Source of the DNA: Fimbriimonas ginsengisoli Gsoil 348 | Lineage (GTDB): Bacteria; Armatimonadota; Fimbriimonadia; Fimbriimonadales; Fimbriimonadaceae | Direction of reading: 5' to 3' | Length of the DNA: 64,000 nucleotides | NCBI RefSeq assembly: GCF_000724625.1 | Contig: NZ_CP007139.1 | Span: 3,472,001 to 3,536,000, forward strand | Shown: positions 34,193-42,736 of the stretch, one piece after another | Position numbering within the stretch: the first letter of the stretch is position 1 | Layout: each line of letters opens with the position of its first letter | Program-made: the position numbers and the translations under genes | The notes under the pieces: model-generated | What the model was told of the DNA's origin: nothing | Seen by the model: only the letters and a program-made list of their open reading frames with translations | Database searches by the model: none

Positions 34193-35100
34193 ACGAAAGA
34201 ATTGAAGATCGAGACATCCAGGAGGCAATGCGAATGAGCTTAGTAAGTGAGGAACCCTCGGAAAACCTGCTCCGAAATCTGAGAGTGATGGCGAAAGAAG
34301 CCGCCCCCCGCAAACGCCGTTTGTGGCGTCCCGGCCTTGCTCTGGCGGGGACGGTGGCGGCGGGAGTGATCATCGCCTCGCTATCGATGCTCCCCACGAA
34401 AGCCTCGGCCAAGACGTTCGAGCTGATCGAGAAGGCGGCGCAGAAGGTGCGAACCTTCCGGTTCTCCATCGACTCTTCCGAGTCCGGAAATCACGAGTTT
34501 CTGACGATCGCCGGCGCCGACGGCAGGTTTACGATGAGGACGAACGAGGGCTTACTGATGCGGTTCGATGCCTCTTCGCTCAGTTTCTATGACCCCAAGG
34601 AGAACGTCGTCACCAGCTTCAAGCTCGGTGGTCTCGTCGACCTCAAGCAGGTGGCAAAGCAGGTTCAATCCGGCCTCGAGGAAGGGTTCGATCACATGGA
34701 CCTGAAGAAGATGCTCAAGGACTATCGCGACAAGTACGGCAAAGATCAAATCCAAATCTCCGCCGTAACGAGCGAGGGCGGAAAGGATGTCTACCACGTC
34801 ACCATGCAATCCAAAACCGATCCCGACCGGGTTGAGATGCTGGTGGATGCGTCTACCGACCTTCCCGAGCAGATCGTAGTCACCGGTAAGGAGCGGGACG
34901 GCTCTTGGCGTCAAACCTTGAAGATGGGAATGCACTTCGGAACGGAGATTGACCCCAAGGAGCTCAATGTCGACTTTCCCGCAAGTGCCAAGAAGGTCGA
35001 TATCGACCTCGGCGCCCTGGTCGGCGACGCCATGAAAGGAGTCGAAGCCGTCGGCTCCGCCTTCGACAAGATCGGCAAGGATCTCGGCAAAATCAAGTAG
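34189..35100 (+). CDS. Membrane protein with LolA-like domain, probable anti-sigma partner
   Basis: A 303-residue protein coupled by ATGA to the sigma factor. Residues 1-45 are cytoplasmic and charged, followed by one membrane helix (about 47-70, WRPGLALAGTVAAGVIIASLSML). The periplasmic part (KTFELIEKAAQKVRTFRFSID, GRFTMRTNEGLLMRFDASSLSFYDPKENVVTSF, VEMLVDASTDLPEQIVV) has the strand pattern of LolA/LolB-like or outer-membrane lipoprotein-sorting domains. Role in binding the sigma factor is inferred from position only. Confidence 0.75.
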   Translation: MNERIEDRDIQEAMRMSLVSEEPSENLLRNLRVMAKEAAPRKRRLWRPGLALAGTVAAGVIIASLSMLPTKASAKTFELIEKAAQKVRTFRFSIDSSESGNHEFLTIAGADGRFTMRTNEGLLMRFDASSLSFYDPKENVVTSFKLGGLVDLKQVAKQVQSGLEEGFDHMDLKKMLKDYRDKYGKDQIQISAVTSEGGKDVYHVTMQSKTDPDRVEMLVDASTDLPEQIVVTGKERDGSWRQTLKMGMHFGTEIDPKELNVDFPASAKKVDIDLGALVGDAMKGVEAVGSAFDKIGKDLGKIK

Positions 35101-35108
35101 CCCCGTAG

Positions 35109-35175
35109 TGCCGCCTTCCCAGGCGGCATCTCCTCCAGTGTCCCCCCGGCATCCTGCCGGGCGAAGGCACTGGAG
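35109..35175. terminator. Double hairpin after the LolA-like gene
   Basis: Two structures start 9 bases after the stop at 35100: TGCCGCCT/AGGCGGCA (35109-35128) and a long stem CTCCAGTG (35133-35140)/CACTGGAG (35168-35175) enclosing CCCGGCA/TGCCGGG. In position and style it resembles the four-hairpin repeats at 23885, 28420 and 29764. Possible bidirectional terminator. Confidence 0.6.
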
Positions 35176-35196
35176 GTTTACGTTTTGGAAAACGTC

Positions 35197-35334
35197 CTAC
35201 TTGGTAGGCAAGATCCGGGTGGATTGATAGCCGATCAAATGCCACCTCCCATCCTCGCGCACGTAAACGCGGAGGATCTGGAGCCAGTTGTCCATCTTCG
35301 GCCCTACGCGATTCCAAGTGAATGCATTCGCTCT
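35197..35334 (-). pseudogene. C-terminal remnant of an NTF2/SnoaL-like gene
   Basis: On the minus strand, AFTWNRVGPKMDNWLQILRV then YVREDGRWHLIGYQSTRILP ends at a TAG at 35197. The pattern RVYVREDGRWHLIGYQSTR is typical of the last strands of SnoaL/DUF4440 (NTF2-fold) proteins. The frame is closed by a stop just upstream (35335), at the end of the nitrate-reductase-like gene, so only about 45 residues remain. It is most likely a gene fragment; an internal ATG at 35295 would give a 32-residue peptide. Confidence 0.5.
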
Positions 35335-35339
35335 TTAGC

Positions 35340-37596
35340 TCAATTCTTGGATCTTTCGGCCGTTTTCCCTTGGAAGTCGGGATTTGGCACTGACCCGCCG
35401 GTAGTCCGCTCTACTTCGCCTTGATCGGCTGGACGGATCCGGACGGTGGCTTTTTTGAACTCCGGCATCGCGCTGGTCGGATCGTACGCGCGGATCGTAA
35501 GGAGGTTGGCCGATTTTCTTCCCGCCCAATGATAGGGGATGAAGACCGTATCCGGGCGAATCGTGGTCACCACTTTCGCCTGGAGCGTTACCGATCCGCG
35601 CCGGCTCTCCACAAGAACCCAATCCTTGTCTTTGATTCCGTACGCCTGAGCCAAAGCCGGATGGATCTCCACGAACGGCTCGGGACATTGGTCGACGAGC
35701 GCGCCGATGCGCCTTGTCTGAGTCCCGCTTAGATACTGAGAAACCACCCGGCCGGTGGTGAGGATAATTGGATACTCCTCGTCGGGTTCTTCCGCACTTG
35801 GCCGGTATCGCACCGGATTGAAGTGCGCCTTCCCGTCCGCGGTGGGGAACTTGAGGTCTTCGAACAGGCGAGGGGTGCCCGGGGTGCCCAATGTCCGGGC
35901 AAGGCCAAAAGATTCCATGCTCCTTCTCAAGTCGCTCGTAGGTCATGCCGTAATAGCTGACCGTGCTGAAGCGGGACGCGACGCGGAGCTCGTTGAAAAT
36001 GTCCTCCGGCGTCTTAAAGTGGTCGAAGTACTTACCCTGACCGAACCTCCTTCCTAGCTCCAAGACGATGTCGGTATCGCACTTCGCCCTTCCCGGAGGG
36101 GTTACCGCGGCGCGAATTCGGTTGACCCGAGCCTCGCCGCTGGTCACGGTTCCTTCCTCCTCCTCGTGGAGCGATCCGGCCATAACGATATCGGCATGCT
36201 GCGCCGTCTCGCTTAGGAAAAAGTCGATGGCCGTGTAATGCTCCAGCCGGCTGAGCGCTTCCCGCGTGAAATTGCTATCCGGAAGGGAAACAAGCGGATT
36301 GAAGCAGATAGAGATGAGCGCCTTGATCTCGCCCGAGTGGATCATCTCCATGATCACCGGCGCCGGGTGCCCCTTTCGCGGGATCTCGCTCTCGTCGCAG
36401 CCCCAAACCCCGGCAATATAGGCGCGGTGCTCTGGGTTCTCGATATCGCGATTGCCGGGCAATTGGTCGCATTTGTGACCGTGCTCGCGACCCCCTTGGC
36501 CATTCCCTTGACCGGTGATCGTGCCGTATCCACACCCCGGACGTCCGATTCGTCCCGTCGCTAAGACGAGGTTGATGCACGACAGCACGTTCTCGGTTCC
36601 TTTCGTGTGTTGCTCAATCCCTCTCGCATGGAGCAGGAAGGAGCTCTTTGCCTCCCCCCACATCCGCGCGGCTCGGACGATATCCTCCAGATTCACCCCT
36701 GTAATTCGAGCCGCGTCTACGAGGGAAGTTTCCATCGCCGCCGCCTCGGTGTCGGCCCATCCGCTTGTGTAGTTCTCGACGAACTCACGGTCGACCAAGT
36801 TTTCCTCGACGAGAATCCGGAGCATCGCCACGAAGAGGGCGGAGTCGGTACCCGGGCGCACCGGAAGGTGAAGATCGCATGTCCGAGCGAGTGGCGTCAC
36901 TCGCGGGTCGATCATGATGAGCTTGCCGCCGCGGTCGCGCGACCGCCAGATGTAATCCGTGGTAATCGGCGCGCACTCGGCGACATTGGTGCCGGCGCAC
37001 ATGATTACGTCCGCGAGCGGGATGTCGGTCCAGGCGCCCGCCGCGCGATCCACTCCGAACGCCTTCTTGTTTCCCGCTCCCGCCGAGACCATGCAGAGCC
37101 GACCGTTGTAATCCAACTCGGCCGTCTTCACTCCCAAACGGGCAAACTTGCCCATCAGGTAGCTCTTCTCGTTCGACAGCGATACCCCAGAAAGAACCGC
37201 GACCGAATTGGGGCCATGCTCCGCTTGAATTCTTCGAATCTCCCTCGCCGTCGTCTCGAACGCCTCGTCCCAGGTGATTGGGACGAATCCGACGCCCTCG
37301 ACCCGCTTCATCGGATCCAAGAGACGGTCGGGATGGTTGTTCTGCAAGTAGCGCTTCACCCCTTTCGGGCATAGCTTTCCTCGATTAAAGGGGAATTCCT
37401 CCCAAGGTTCGAATCCGATGACTCGATTGTCCCGAACCTTCAATTGAATCCCACACCCCTGTCCGCAGAAGCAGCAATGGGTCTTCACGAGCTTCTCGGG
37501 CTCGCCACGCCCGCTCCAGCCTCCGGGAGGTTCGTAGGCAAGGTGGGGTCCGAATTCTCGGGTGAGCTGTTCAAAGGGAACGGGCAGTTTCGCCAT
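35340..37596 (-). pseudogene. Molybdopterin nitrate-reductase-like catalytic subunit, one frameshift
   Basis: From ATG 37596 the frame encodes a molybdopterin oxidoreductase: N-terminal 4Fe-4S set (CCFCGQGCGIQLKV...GKLCPKG, ~41-80), the probable Mo-ligand Cys in NGRLCMVSAGAGN (~165), and the NasA/NapA-like GRIGRPGCGYGTITGQGNGQ segment. At about 35876-35890, in a GGGGTGCCCGGGGTGCCC duplication, the C-terminal molydop-binding domain ([20 protein letters not shown] ... [17 protein letters not shown]) continues in another frame to a TGA at 35340. Corrected, the protein has about 750 residues and is intact. Neighbours (NarK-type carrier, ferredoxin, Rieske, cytochrome-like subunit) favour nitrate reduction over formate oxidation. 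Confidence 0.82.
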
Positions 37597-37626
37597 TATG
37601 TTTCGGTCGATTAAATCGGATCTTGT

Positions 37627-38664
37627 CTAGCCCGCGTAAGGCACTTCGCCCAGGGCGGCGGCTTGGTTCAGTGCGATGAGCTTTCGTTTTTCTTCAGGGG
37701 AGAGATTCTGGTGCTCACCAAAGTCGAAGCCGATCTCCTTCATCACCTGGGCCAAATCGTCGTGGTGCATTTCGCTCTGGTACGGCTGACCGCTCCTGAG
37801 ACAAAGCGCCTTCGGTCCATTGGCGCCTTCCTCCTTGTAGAACTGTACTCCGAGCTGAGCGGGACGCTGGAATACATGGAATAGCTTCCCAAAGGGCATC
37901 CAGAGCAAGAGAACCACGACGGTGAAAGCGTGCAGCAGCGACAAGAACGAGAAGTGCTCGCCTCCCATTAGCTTGTAGCTCGCCGTCAGCATAAGCCCCG
38001 TGACGGAGACCGAGAAGAGCAGGAACAACGGAATCAGGTCGTTTTCCAGACTCTGAACCGCCTGCGCACCGTGGTCGAACAGCCGTCGGTGCATGGCGAT
38101 GGCCACGCCGGTGATGATCATCACCGCCGAAATCACCAGTCCGTTAAACATCAGGAAACCGATGATCGAGTGAGGAGGGAACGCAAATTGCCGCATCCCC
38201 ATAAACTCGACGATATAGTTTCCAACGCCGTCGTGGCCGAACGAAACCCAACCCCAACTAAGCGGGAAGGTGATGGCAAACGCCAAAAGACACCCCCACG
38301 CCATGCACATGTGCCCGAACCACCGCCCCTTTCCTCGGTTGGCGATGAACTTCTGAGCGACGATGTTCTTGAATAAAAGGGCGATGAGGTGGAAGACGCT
38401 TTTGACAAAACTCTTCGGCCGTGCGATCAGCCGGAAGCTGGCTACGAAGTAACGCCAAGTCGGGGGACGTTGGACCCACATCAGGTACCGGTAGACCAAG
38501 CCGAACGCCGCGAAAATGGTTGCGGCCGCGTAGGCCGCCAGCGGCGTGTCGAACCGGGTGAGCGACCCCGATCCCACGTAAATTGCTCCGATAACCAGAA
38601 CCGCGGCTAACGTGGCGCCGGCAAAGGCGACGACTTGCGAATGCGGATAGGCTCGAACGCTCAT
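37627..38664 (-). CDS. b-type cytochrome-like membrane subunit (NarI-like)
   Basis: A 345-residue integral membrane protein with about six helices and several intramembrane His residues (HMCMAWG, PPHSIIGF, AMHRRLFDHG, LLHAFTVVV), consistent with a dihaem b quinol-interacting subunit like NarI, DsrM or HdrE. The soluble tail (about 270-345) contains LCLRSGQPYQSEMHHDDLAQVMKEIGFDFG. It overlaps the NarK-type transporter gene by ATGA and precedes the molybdopterin subunit by 30 bases, so it likely delivers electrons to that enzyme. Family assignment is by topology and context. Confidence 0.65.
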   Translation of the reverse strand: MSVRAYPHSQVVAFAGATLAAVLVIGAIYVGSGSLTRFDTPLAAYAAATIFAAFGLVYRYLMWVQRPPTWRYFVASFRLIARPKSFVKSVFHLIALLFKNIVAQKFIANRGKGRWFGHMCMAWGCLLAFAITFPLSWGWVSFGHDGVGNYIVEFMGMRQFAFPPHSIIGFLMFNGLVISAVMIITGVAIAMHRRLFDHGAQAVQSLENDLIPLFLLFSVSVTGLMLTASYKLMGGEHFSFLSLLHAFTVVVLLLWMPFGKLFHVFQRPAQLGVQFYKEEGANGPKALCLRSGQPYQSEMHHDDLAQVMKEIGFDFGEHQNLSPEEKRKLIALNQAAALGEVPYAG

Positions 38665-40259
38665 AGTTTCACCGGCATTCTTGGTTGCGTGGCGTCTTGC
38701 CCAAGGGCGGGATCGGGTGCTTCGTTATCCGACGCCGAAGGCGTCTCATCCACTGTACGCGATCCGTTGGATTGGCCTCCCGGCGCTTGGGCCGCCCGGA
38801 TCTGGTCTTGCTCCCGACCCATCTTGAGGATTACGAGGTGCATCCAGACAAGGCTGATGACGCTGATCAGGGCTAGGAATAGCCAGCAACTGCTCCAAAG
38901 TCCGGTTGCTTTGAGCATCCACCCGAACAAGATGGGACACAAGAAGCCGCCAAGCCCGCCGATGACGCCGACCAAGCCTCCGACCACGCCGACGTCGTTC
39001 GGAAAGTAGTCGGGAATATGCCGGAAAACGGCTGCCATCCCGAACCCCATCATCACGCCGGCAAGCAGCACGACCCCGCTAAACACCCATACGTTCGCTT
39101 GGAAGAACACGTGGGTGATTCCGCGAGCGATCAGTTCCTTCTTCTTCACCGTCTGGCCGGCGGTCACCGCCGGCTCTTGCCAGGAGCGGAACCTAGGCAA
39201 GACGAGGTTTCCTTGAGGCTCTCCGATAGATGAGGGCGCCGGCTTAAGCGCGTACGATTTGACGCCGATGACAATGGACTCTCGGGAGACGGCGGTTACC
39301 TTGCCCGCTTTGTCGGCCAGGATTCCCTCGCCCGTCGAGGTGATATCCATCCGGGGAGCCACGAGGGCCAAAAACAAAAGCGTACATGCGCTGAGAACGA
39401 TGTACATCGTCCCGCGAGCCCCGAACCGGTCGCTGACGAAGCCGCCAAGCGCGCGGGTTATCCCACTCGGGAGACTGAACGCGGACGCCATCACGCCGGC
39501 GACGGCCAACGACATCCCGTAGACGTTGATGTAGTAGGGAATCAGCCACTGCGAAAGGGCGACGAACCCGCCGAAGACGACGAAGTAGTACAGTCCGAAT
39601 CGCCACACCCGCAGATCGCGAAGCGGTCCAAGCATCACTCCCCAGGTTTTCTGCTGAGTCGCAACTACCTTTCGGTTTTGAGTAAGAAACGCAAAAGCGA
39701 TGGTAACGGCGACGAGCGCGCCCGCGTAAACGAGCGGCAGCTTTCGCCATTCCTCCGGCTGGGCTCCGTTGTTAGTGAGTGCGGTAAGGAGGATCGGCGC
39801 CCCCATGCTGGTCAAGGCAGAGCCGATGGTCCCCATGCCAAAGATTCCGAGCGCCGTCCCCTGTCGCTCTTTGGGAAACCATAGCGAGGTGTAGGCCACC
39901 CCGGCGGAGAAAATCGTCCCGCTCAACCCGAAGATCAGCCCCGTCACCACGAAGGCCGTAAACCCGTTCGCAAAGCTCGTTCCGACCAAGCCCAGCGCGG
40001 AGACCAGCATGATGGCGATGAACATCGGCTTTCCGCCGAACCGGTCGGTTAAGAGACCAACCGGGAGCCGTAGGATGGAGCCTGTAAGGACGGGAACTCC
40101 AATGAGCCATCCCATCTGGGCTTTGTCGATCGCCAACAGTCCATGGTCGGTCAGAAAGGCGCCAAGGACGCCGTACATCGTCCAGGCTGCAAAGCAGATC
40201 ATGAACGCGAGCGTGTTCAAGAAGAGAGTTCGAGTGGCCCCAGGAGTCGTATGTGCCAT
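38661..40259 (-). CDS. NarK-type nitrate/nitrite transporter with inserted domain
   Basis: A 532-residue major facilitator protein. TM1 (FLNTLAFMICFAAWTMYGVLGAFL), the GxxxDRFGGK loop (LPVGLLTDRFGGKPMF, ~65-80) and SGTIFSAGVAYTSLWFPKERQGTALGIFGMG (nitrate signature-like, ~113-143) match the NNP family. Between TM8 and TM9 (about 302-385) is an extra ~80-residue soluble segment: GILADKAGKVTAVSRESIVI and PAVTAGQTVKKKELIARGIT, reminiscent of a split barrel-sandwich (biotinyl/lipoyl-like) domain. It probably imports nitrate for the adjacent reductase. Confidence 0.88.
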   Translation of the reverse strand: MAHTTPGATRTLFLNTLAFMICFAAWTMYGVLGAFLTDHGLLAIDKAQMGWLIGVPVLTGSILRLPVGLLTDRFGGKPMFIAIMLVSALGLVGTSFANGFTAFVVTGLIFGLSGTIFSAGVAYTSLWFPKERQGTALGIFGMGTIGSALTSMGAPILLTALTNNGAQPEEWRKLPLVYAGALVAVTIAFAFLTQNRKVVATQQKTWGVMLGPLRDLRVWRFGLYYFVVFGGFVALSQWLIPYYINVYGMSLAVAGVMASAFSLPSGITRALGGFVSDRFGARGTMYIVLSACTLLFLALVAPRMDITSTGEGILADKAGKVTAVSRESIVIGVKSYALKPAPSSIGEPQGNLVLPRFRSWQEPAVTAGQTVKKKELIARGITHVFFQANVWVFSGVVLLAGVMMGFGMAAVFRHIPDYFPNDVGVVGGLVGVIGGLGGFLCPILFGWMLKATGLWSSCWLFLALISVISLVWMHLVILKMGREQDQIRAAQAPGGQSNGSRTVDETPSASDNEAPDPALGQDATQPRMPVKL

Positions 40260-40273
40260 TTTTCTACCCGTAG

Positions 40274-40510
40274 CTAAGCGTTCCGGGTCAGCCGGATGAT
40301 TCCGTCGAGCATCCAGATGTTCACGGCCAAGATAACGATGGAGATAAGGGCGGCCGGAATCGCCATGGTCGCCCTACCGTCCTGCAGACTCTCCAAGACA
40401 CCGACAAAAAGCCAGAGCTGGAGCAGAACGAGGACGAGATTGAACAGGAGCAGGGCGGCGAATATGCTGGAGCGCTGCCGGCGTCGGTGAGCCGCGGGAC
40501 TAACCTTCAT
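40274..40510 (-). CDS. Small two-helix membrane protein (DUF6755-like)
   Basis: A 78-residue protein with a basic N-terminus (HRRRQRSS) and two hydrophobic helices (IFAALLLFNLVLVLLQLWLF, AALISIVILAVNIWMLDGII). It overlaps the Rieske gene's end by ATGA and is followed by the transporter after 14 bases. Its size, topology and place next to a Rieske protein recall the DUF6755 family; function unknown. It may anchor or assemble the electron-transfer proteins. Confidence 0.65.
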   Translation of the reverse strand: MKVSPAAHRRRQRSSIFAALLLFNLVLVLLQLWLFVGVLESLQDGRATMAIPAALISIVILAVNIWMLDGIIRLTRNA

Positions 40511-40998
40511 GCGTCACCTCTTTTAACGCCCACCGCGAAAAGTCGCCCGTCTCGCACTTCCAGCATGATTTCCGGAAGCGGCCGAGGAGGAGGTCCCTGC
40601 AACACTTTGCCGTCCGATATGGAGAACGCTCCGTTGTGGCACGGACAGTAAAGCCGGTTCTTTTCCGGCTCCCACTCGACCGGACACGAAAGATGAGTGC
40701 AGCGGCGCGAATACGCCTTGAATACGCCCGGTTGAGGTTGGACGAGGATGCAGAGGTCATGCTCGCGTGGATAGTTGAACGCCATAGAGCCACCAACGGG
40801 CAGGGTGGCAAGCTCCCCGATTTCTTTAGCGTCCATCTTGCGATGGTCGCGCGGCATCACGGACCATGCCGCGAGGCCGATTGATCCCACGGCCAATCCA
40901 CCGCTGGCAAGCGTCATGAACTTGAAGAACTCGCGACGAGAGACGTAATGATCTTCGTCCCAGTCGATCGGAAAGTCTTCATTGAGCTTTCTTTCCAT
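40507..40998 (-). CDS. Rieske [2Fe-2S] protein
   Basis: A 163-residue protein with a Tat-like N-terminus (VSRREFFKFMTLASGGLAVG, RR near residue 21) that likely also serves as a membrane anchor. The cluster ligands are CTHLSC (~97-102) and CPCHNGAF (~118-125), the two boxes of a Rieske centre, with the conserved GPPPRPL segment after them. It should transfer single electrons at the periplasmic face. Three bases separate it from the ferredoxin gene upstream, so the two are coexpressed. Confidence 0.92.
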   Translation of the reverse strand: MERKLNEDFPIDWDEDHYVSRREFFKFMTLASGGLAVGSIGLAAWSVMPRDHRKMDAKEIGELATLPVGGSMAFNYPREHDLCILVQPQPGVFKAYSRRCTHLSCPVEWEPEKNRLYCPCHNGAFSISDGKVLQGPPPRPLPEIMLEVRDGRLFAVGVKRGDA

Positions 40999-41001
40999 CG
41001 A

Positions 41002-41640
41002 TCAACCCTCCGCCAGCTTTAATAGATTCACGCTGTCGACAAGCCCATCCCGATTGACAAGCTTCATAAGATCGTTCTTCCGAATAATCTGTCGCGGCTG
41101 GACTTCTAGTTGCCGATAGCTACGCGGCATCATTACGTTGACGAGGGTCCGTATGGTGCGACCGCCGAAATTGAATTCGTTGACGGGATGGCTGCGTCTC
41201 CGCTCCGCAATCTCCTCCGGAGTTCCGAAGAAGAGCGCCTCGGAGGGGCAGACGGTGGCGCACATCGGTTTAAGCCCAACCGAGGTCCGGTCGTAACACA
41301 TGTCGCATTTCATCATCATGTCGGGCTTGGCGTCGTACTTCGGCACTCCGAAGGGGCAGGCATAGACGCAGTTCGTGCAGCCGATACACCGCGGCTTTAG
41401 CGCGCTCTGCACCACCCCGTCCGGGGTCCGCTTGATGGCGTCGGCCGGACAAACCGCCGCACAGGCCGGCTCTTCGCAGTGCATGCAAACGACGGGCGTG
41501 GTTTGCACCGTGTCGCCTCGTTCGATATCGACGAGGTGAATCATCGATACCCCTGGATGCGTATCGCACTCGCCGCAGGCTTGGACGCACGCCCGGCATC
41601 CGATGCAGCGACTGGGATCGATATAAAACTGTTTATCCAT
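41002..41640 (-). CDS. Four-cluster [4Fe-4S] ferredoxin-like subunit (NrfC/DmsB type)
   Basis: A 212-residue protein with sixteen Cys in four groups: [14 protein letters not shown] (~12-25), [14 protein letters not shown] (~52-65), [14 protein letters not shown] (~86-99) and CDMCYDR...CATVCP (~112-130), the DmsB/NrfC/HybA pattern. It normally wires a quinol-side membrane subunit to a molybdopterin enzyme. No Tat signal is present, so it is cytoplasmic or co-exported. It sits between cydB and the Rieske gene, 49 bases after cydB. Confidence 0.93.
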   Translation of the reverse strand: MDKQFYIDPSRCIGCRACVQACGECDTHPGVSMIHLVDIERGDTVQTTPVVCMHCEEPACAAVCPADAIKRTPDGVVQSALKPRCIGCTNCVYACPFGVPKYDAKPDMMMKCDMCYDRTSVGLKPMCATVCPSEALFFGTPEEIAERRRSHPVNEFNFGGRTIRTLVNVMMPRSYRQLEVQPRQIIRKNDLMKLVNRDGLVDSVNLLKLAEG

Positions 41641-41689
41641 CTACCTATCCTTGAAGCACTCGCGGTGAACGGCAGTATGCTCCGATTTC

Positions 41690-42733
41690 TCAATGTCCAC
41701 CGTCGCCGGATAGCACGACCTTGCCTCGGAACGAGCGGAAGAGGTAGGTGAAGTAGACGATGGCGAGGACGATCGCCACGAGCCAGAAGGTGAGGCCGAC
41801 ATGGAGGCCGAGGGTACCGGCGGCCGCGGAAGTGATCGTCAGGTCGTTCTCCTTCCCCAGCGTCGACCGGAGGATCGTCGGGTACATCCCGCTCGCCGCG
41901 ATGGCGAGGCTCGTGGCGATGAGCGCGCTAGAGCTAAGGAATGACGCGAGTTCGCTCCCTCGCTTCATCGTCACGGGAATCGCGATGAGCGCCGCCAGGT
42001 TGGCCGGGATCAGAACCCATGCCGTCGGCCTCGCCAAGGCCGCCTCGAAGATGCCGGGTTGAACGAAGTGGGTGGCGATGCTCATCGGAACTCCCACGAC
42101 GATAACGGCCGCCCAAAGCCGTCGCGCCCAAATCTCGGCCCGGTCATGGACCGGCCCTTCGGTCTTCATCCGTAAAAACTGCGCGCCGTGCATCGCCAAC
42201 ATGACTAGGCTGAAGACTCCGATCAACACCGTGTACCAGTCGAGCACACCCGGATGGATTCCGGGGAGAAAGTCGGTGAAGAGCGGGCCGGAAAAGAATC
42301 CCTCGCCATTCAGCGGCACTCCCCGAATGACGTTGCCGAGAGCGGCGCCCAACACGATCGCCATCAGGGCGGACGAGGCGAAGAAGACACCATCCCAGGC
42401 GCTCCGCCAAAGCGGCGATTTCTCCATGGAACGAAATTCGATCGAGATCCCGCGAAGCACCAGCAGCCACAAAACCATCATCAGCGGCATGTAAAAGCCG
42501 CTAAAGCCGGCCGAGTACGCTCGCGGAAAGGCGAAGAAGAGAATCCCTCCGCCCGCCAGGAGCCATACCTCGTTACCGTCCCACAACGGGCCGATGGAGG
42601 CAAAAACGGTTCGCCTCTCCTCGTCGGTTTTGGCGACGAGGAGGTGGAGAATCCCCGCGCCGAAGTCGAAACCGTCCAGCACGACGTAGGTCGTGAACAT
42701 GAGGGCGACGATGATGATCCATACCGTTTCCAT
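41690..42733 (-). CDS. cydB: Cytochrome bd ubiquinol oxidase subunit II
   Basis: A 347-residue membrane protein with about eight to nine helices. The N-terminal TTYVVLDGFDFGAGIL-like FTTYVVLDGFDFGAGILHL (~14-32) and PLWDGNEVWLLAGGGILFFAFPRAY (~49-73) are CydB hallmarks, as is WYTVLIGVFSLVMLAMHGAQFL. It pairs with CydA to form the high-affinity terminal oxidase. It begins 3 bases after the cydA stop. Confidence 0.95.
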   Translation of the reverse strand: METVWIIIVALMFTTYVVLDGFDFGAGILHLLVAKTDEERRTVFASIGPLWDGNEVWLLAGGGILFFAFPRAYSAGFSGFYMPLMMVLWLLVLRGISIEFRSMEKSPLWRSAWDGVFFASSALMAIVLGAALGNVIRGVPLNGEGFFSGPLFTDFLPGIHPGVLDWYTVLIGVFSLVMLAMHGAQFLRMKTEGPVHDRAEIWARRLWAAVIVVGVPMSIATHFVQPGIFEAALARPTAWVLIPANLAALIAIPVTMKRGSELASFLSSSALIATSLAIAASGMYPTILRSTLGKENDLTITSAAAGTLGLHVGLTFWLVAIVLAIVYFTYLFRSFRGKVVLSGDGGH

Positions 42734-42736
42734 GTC

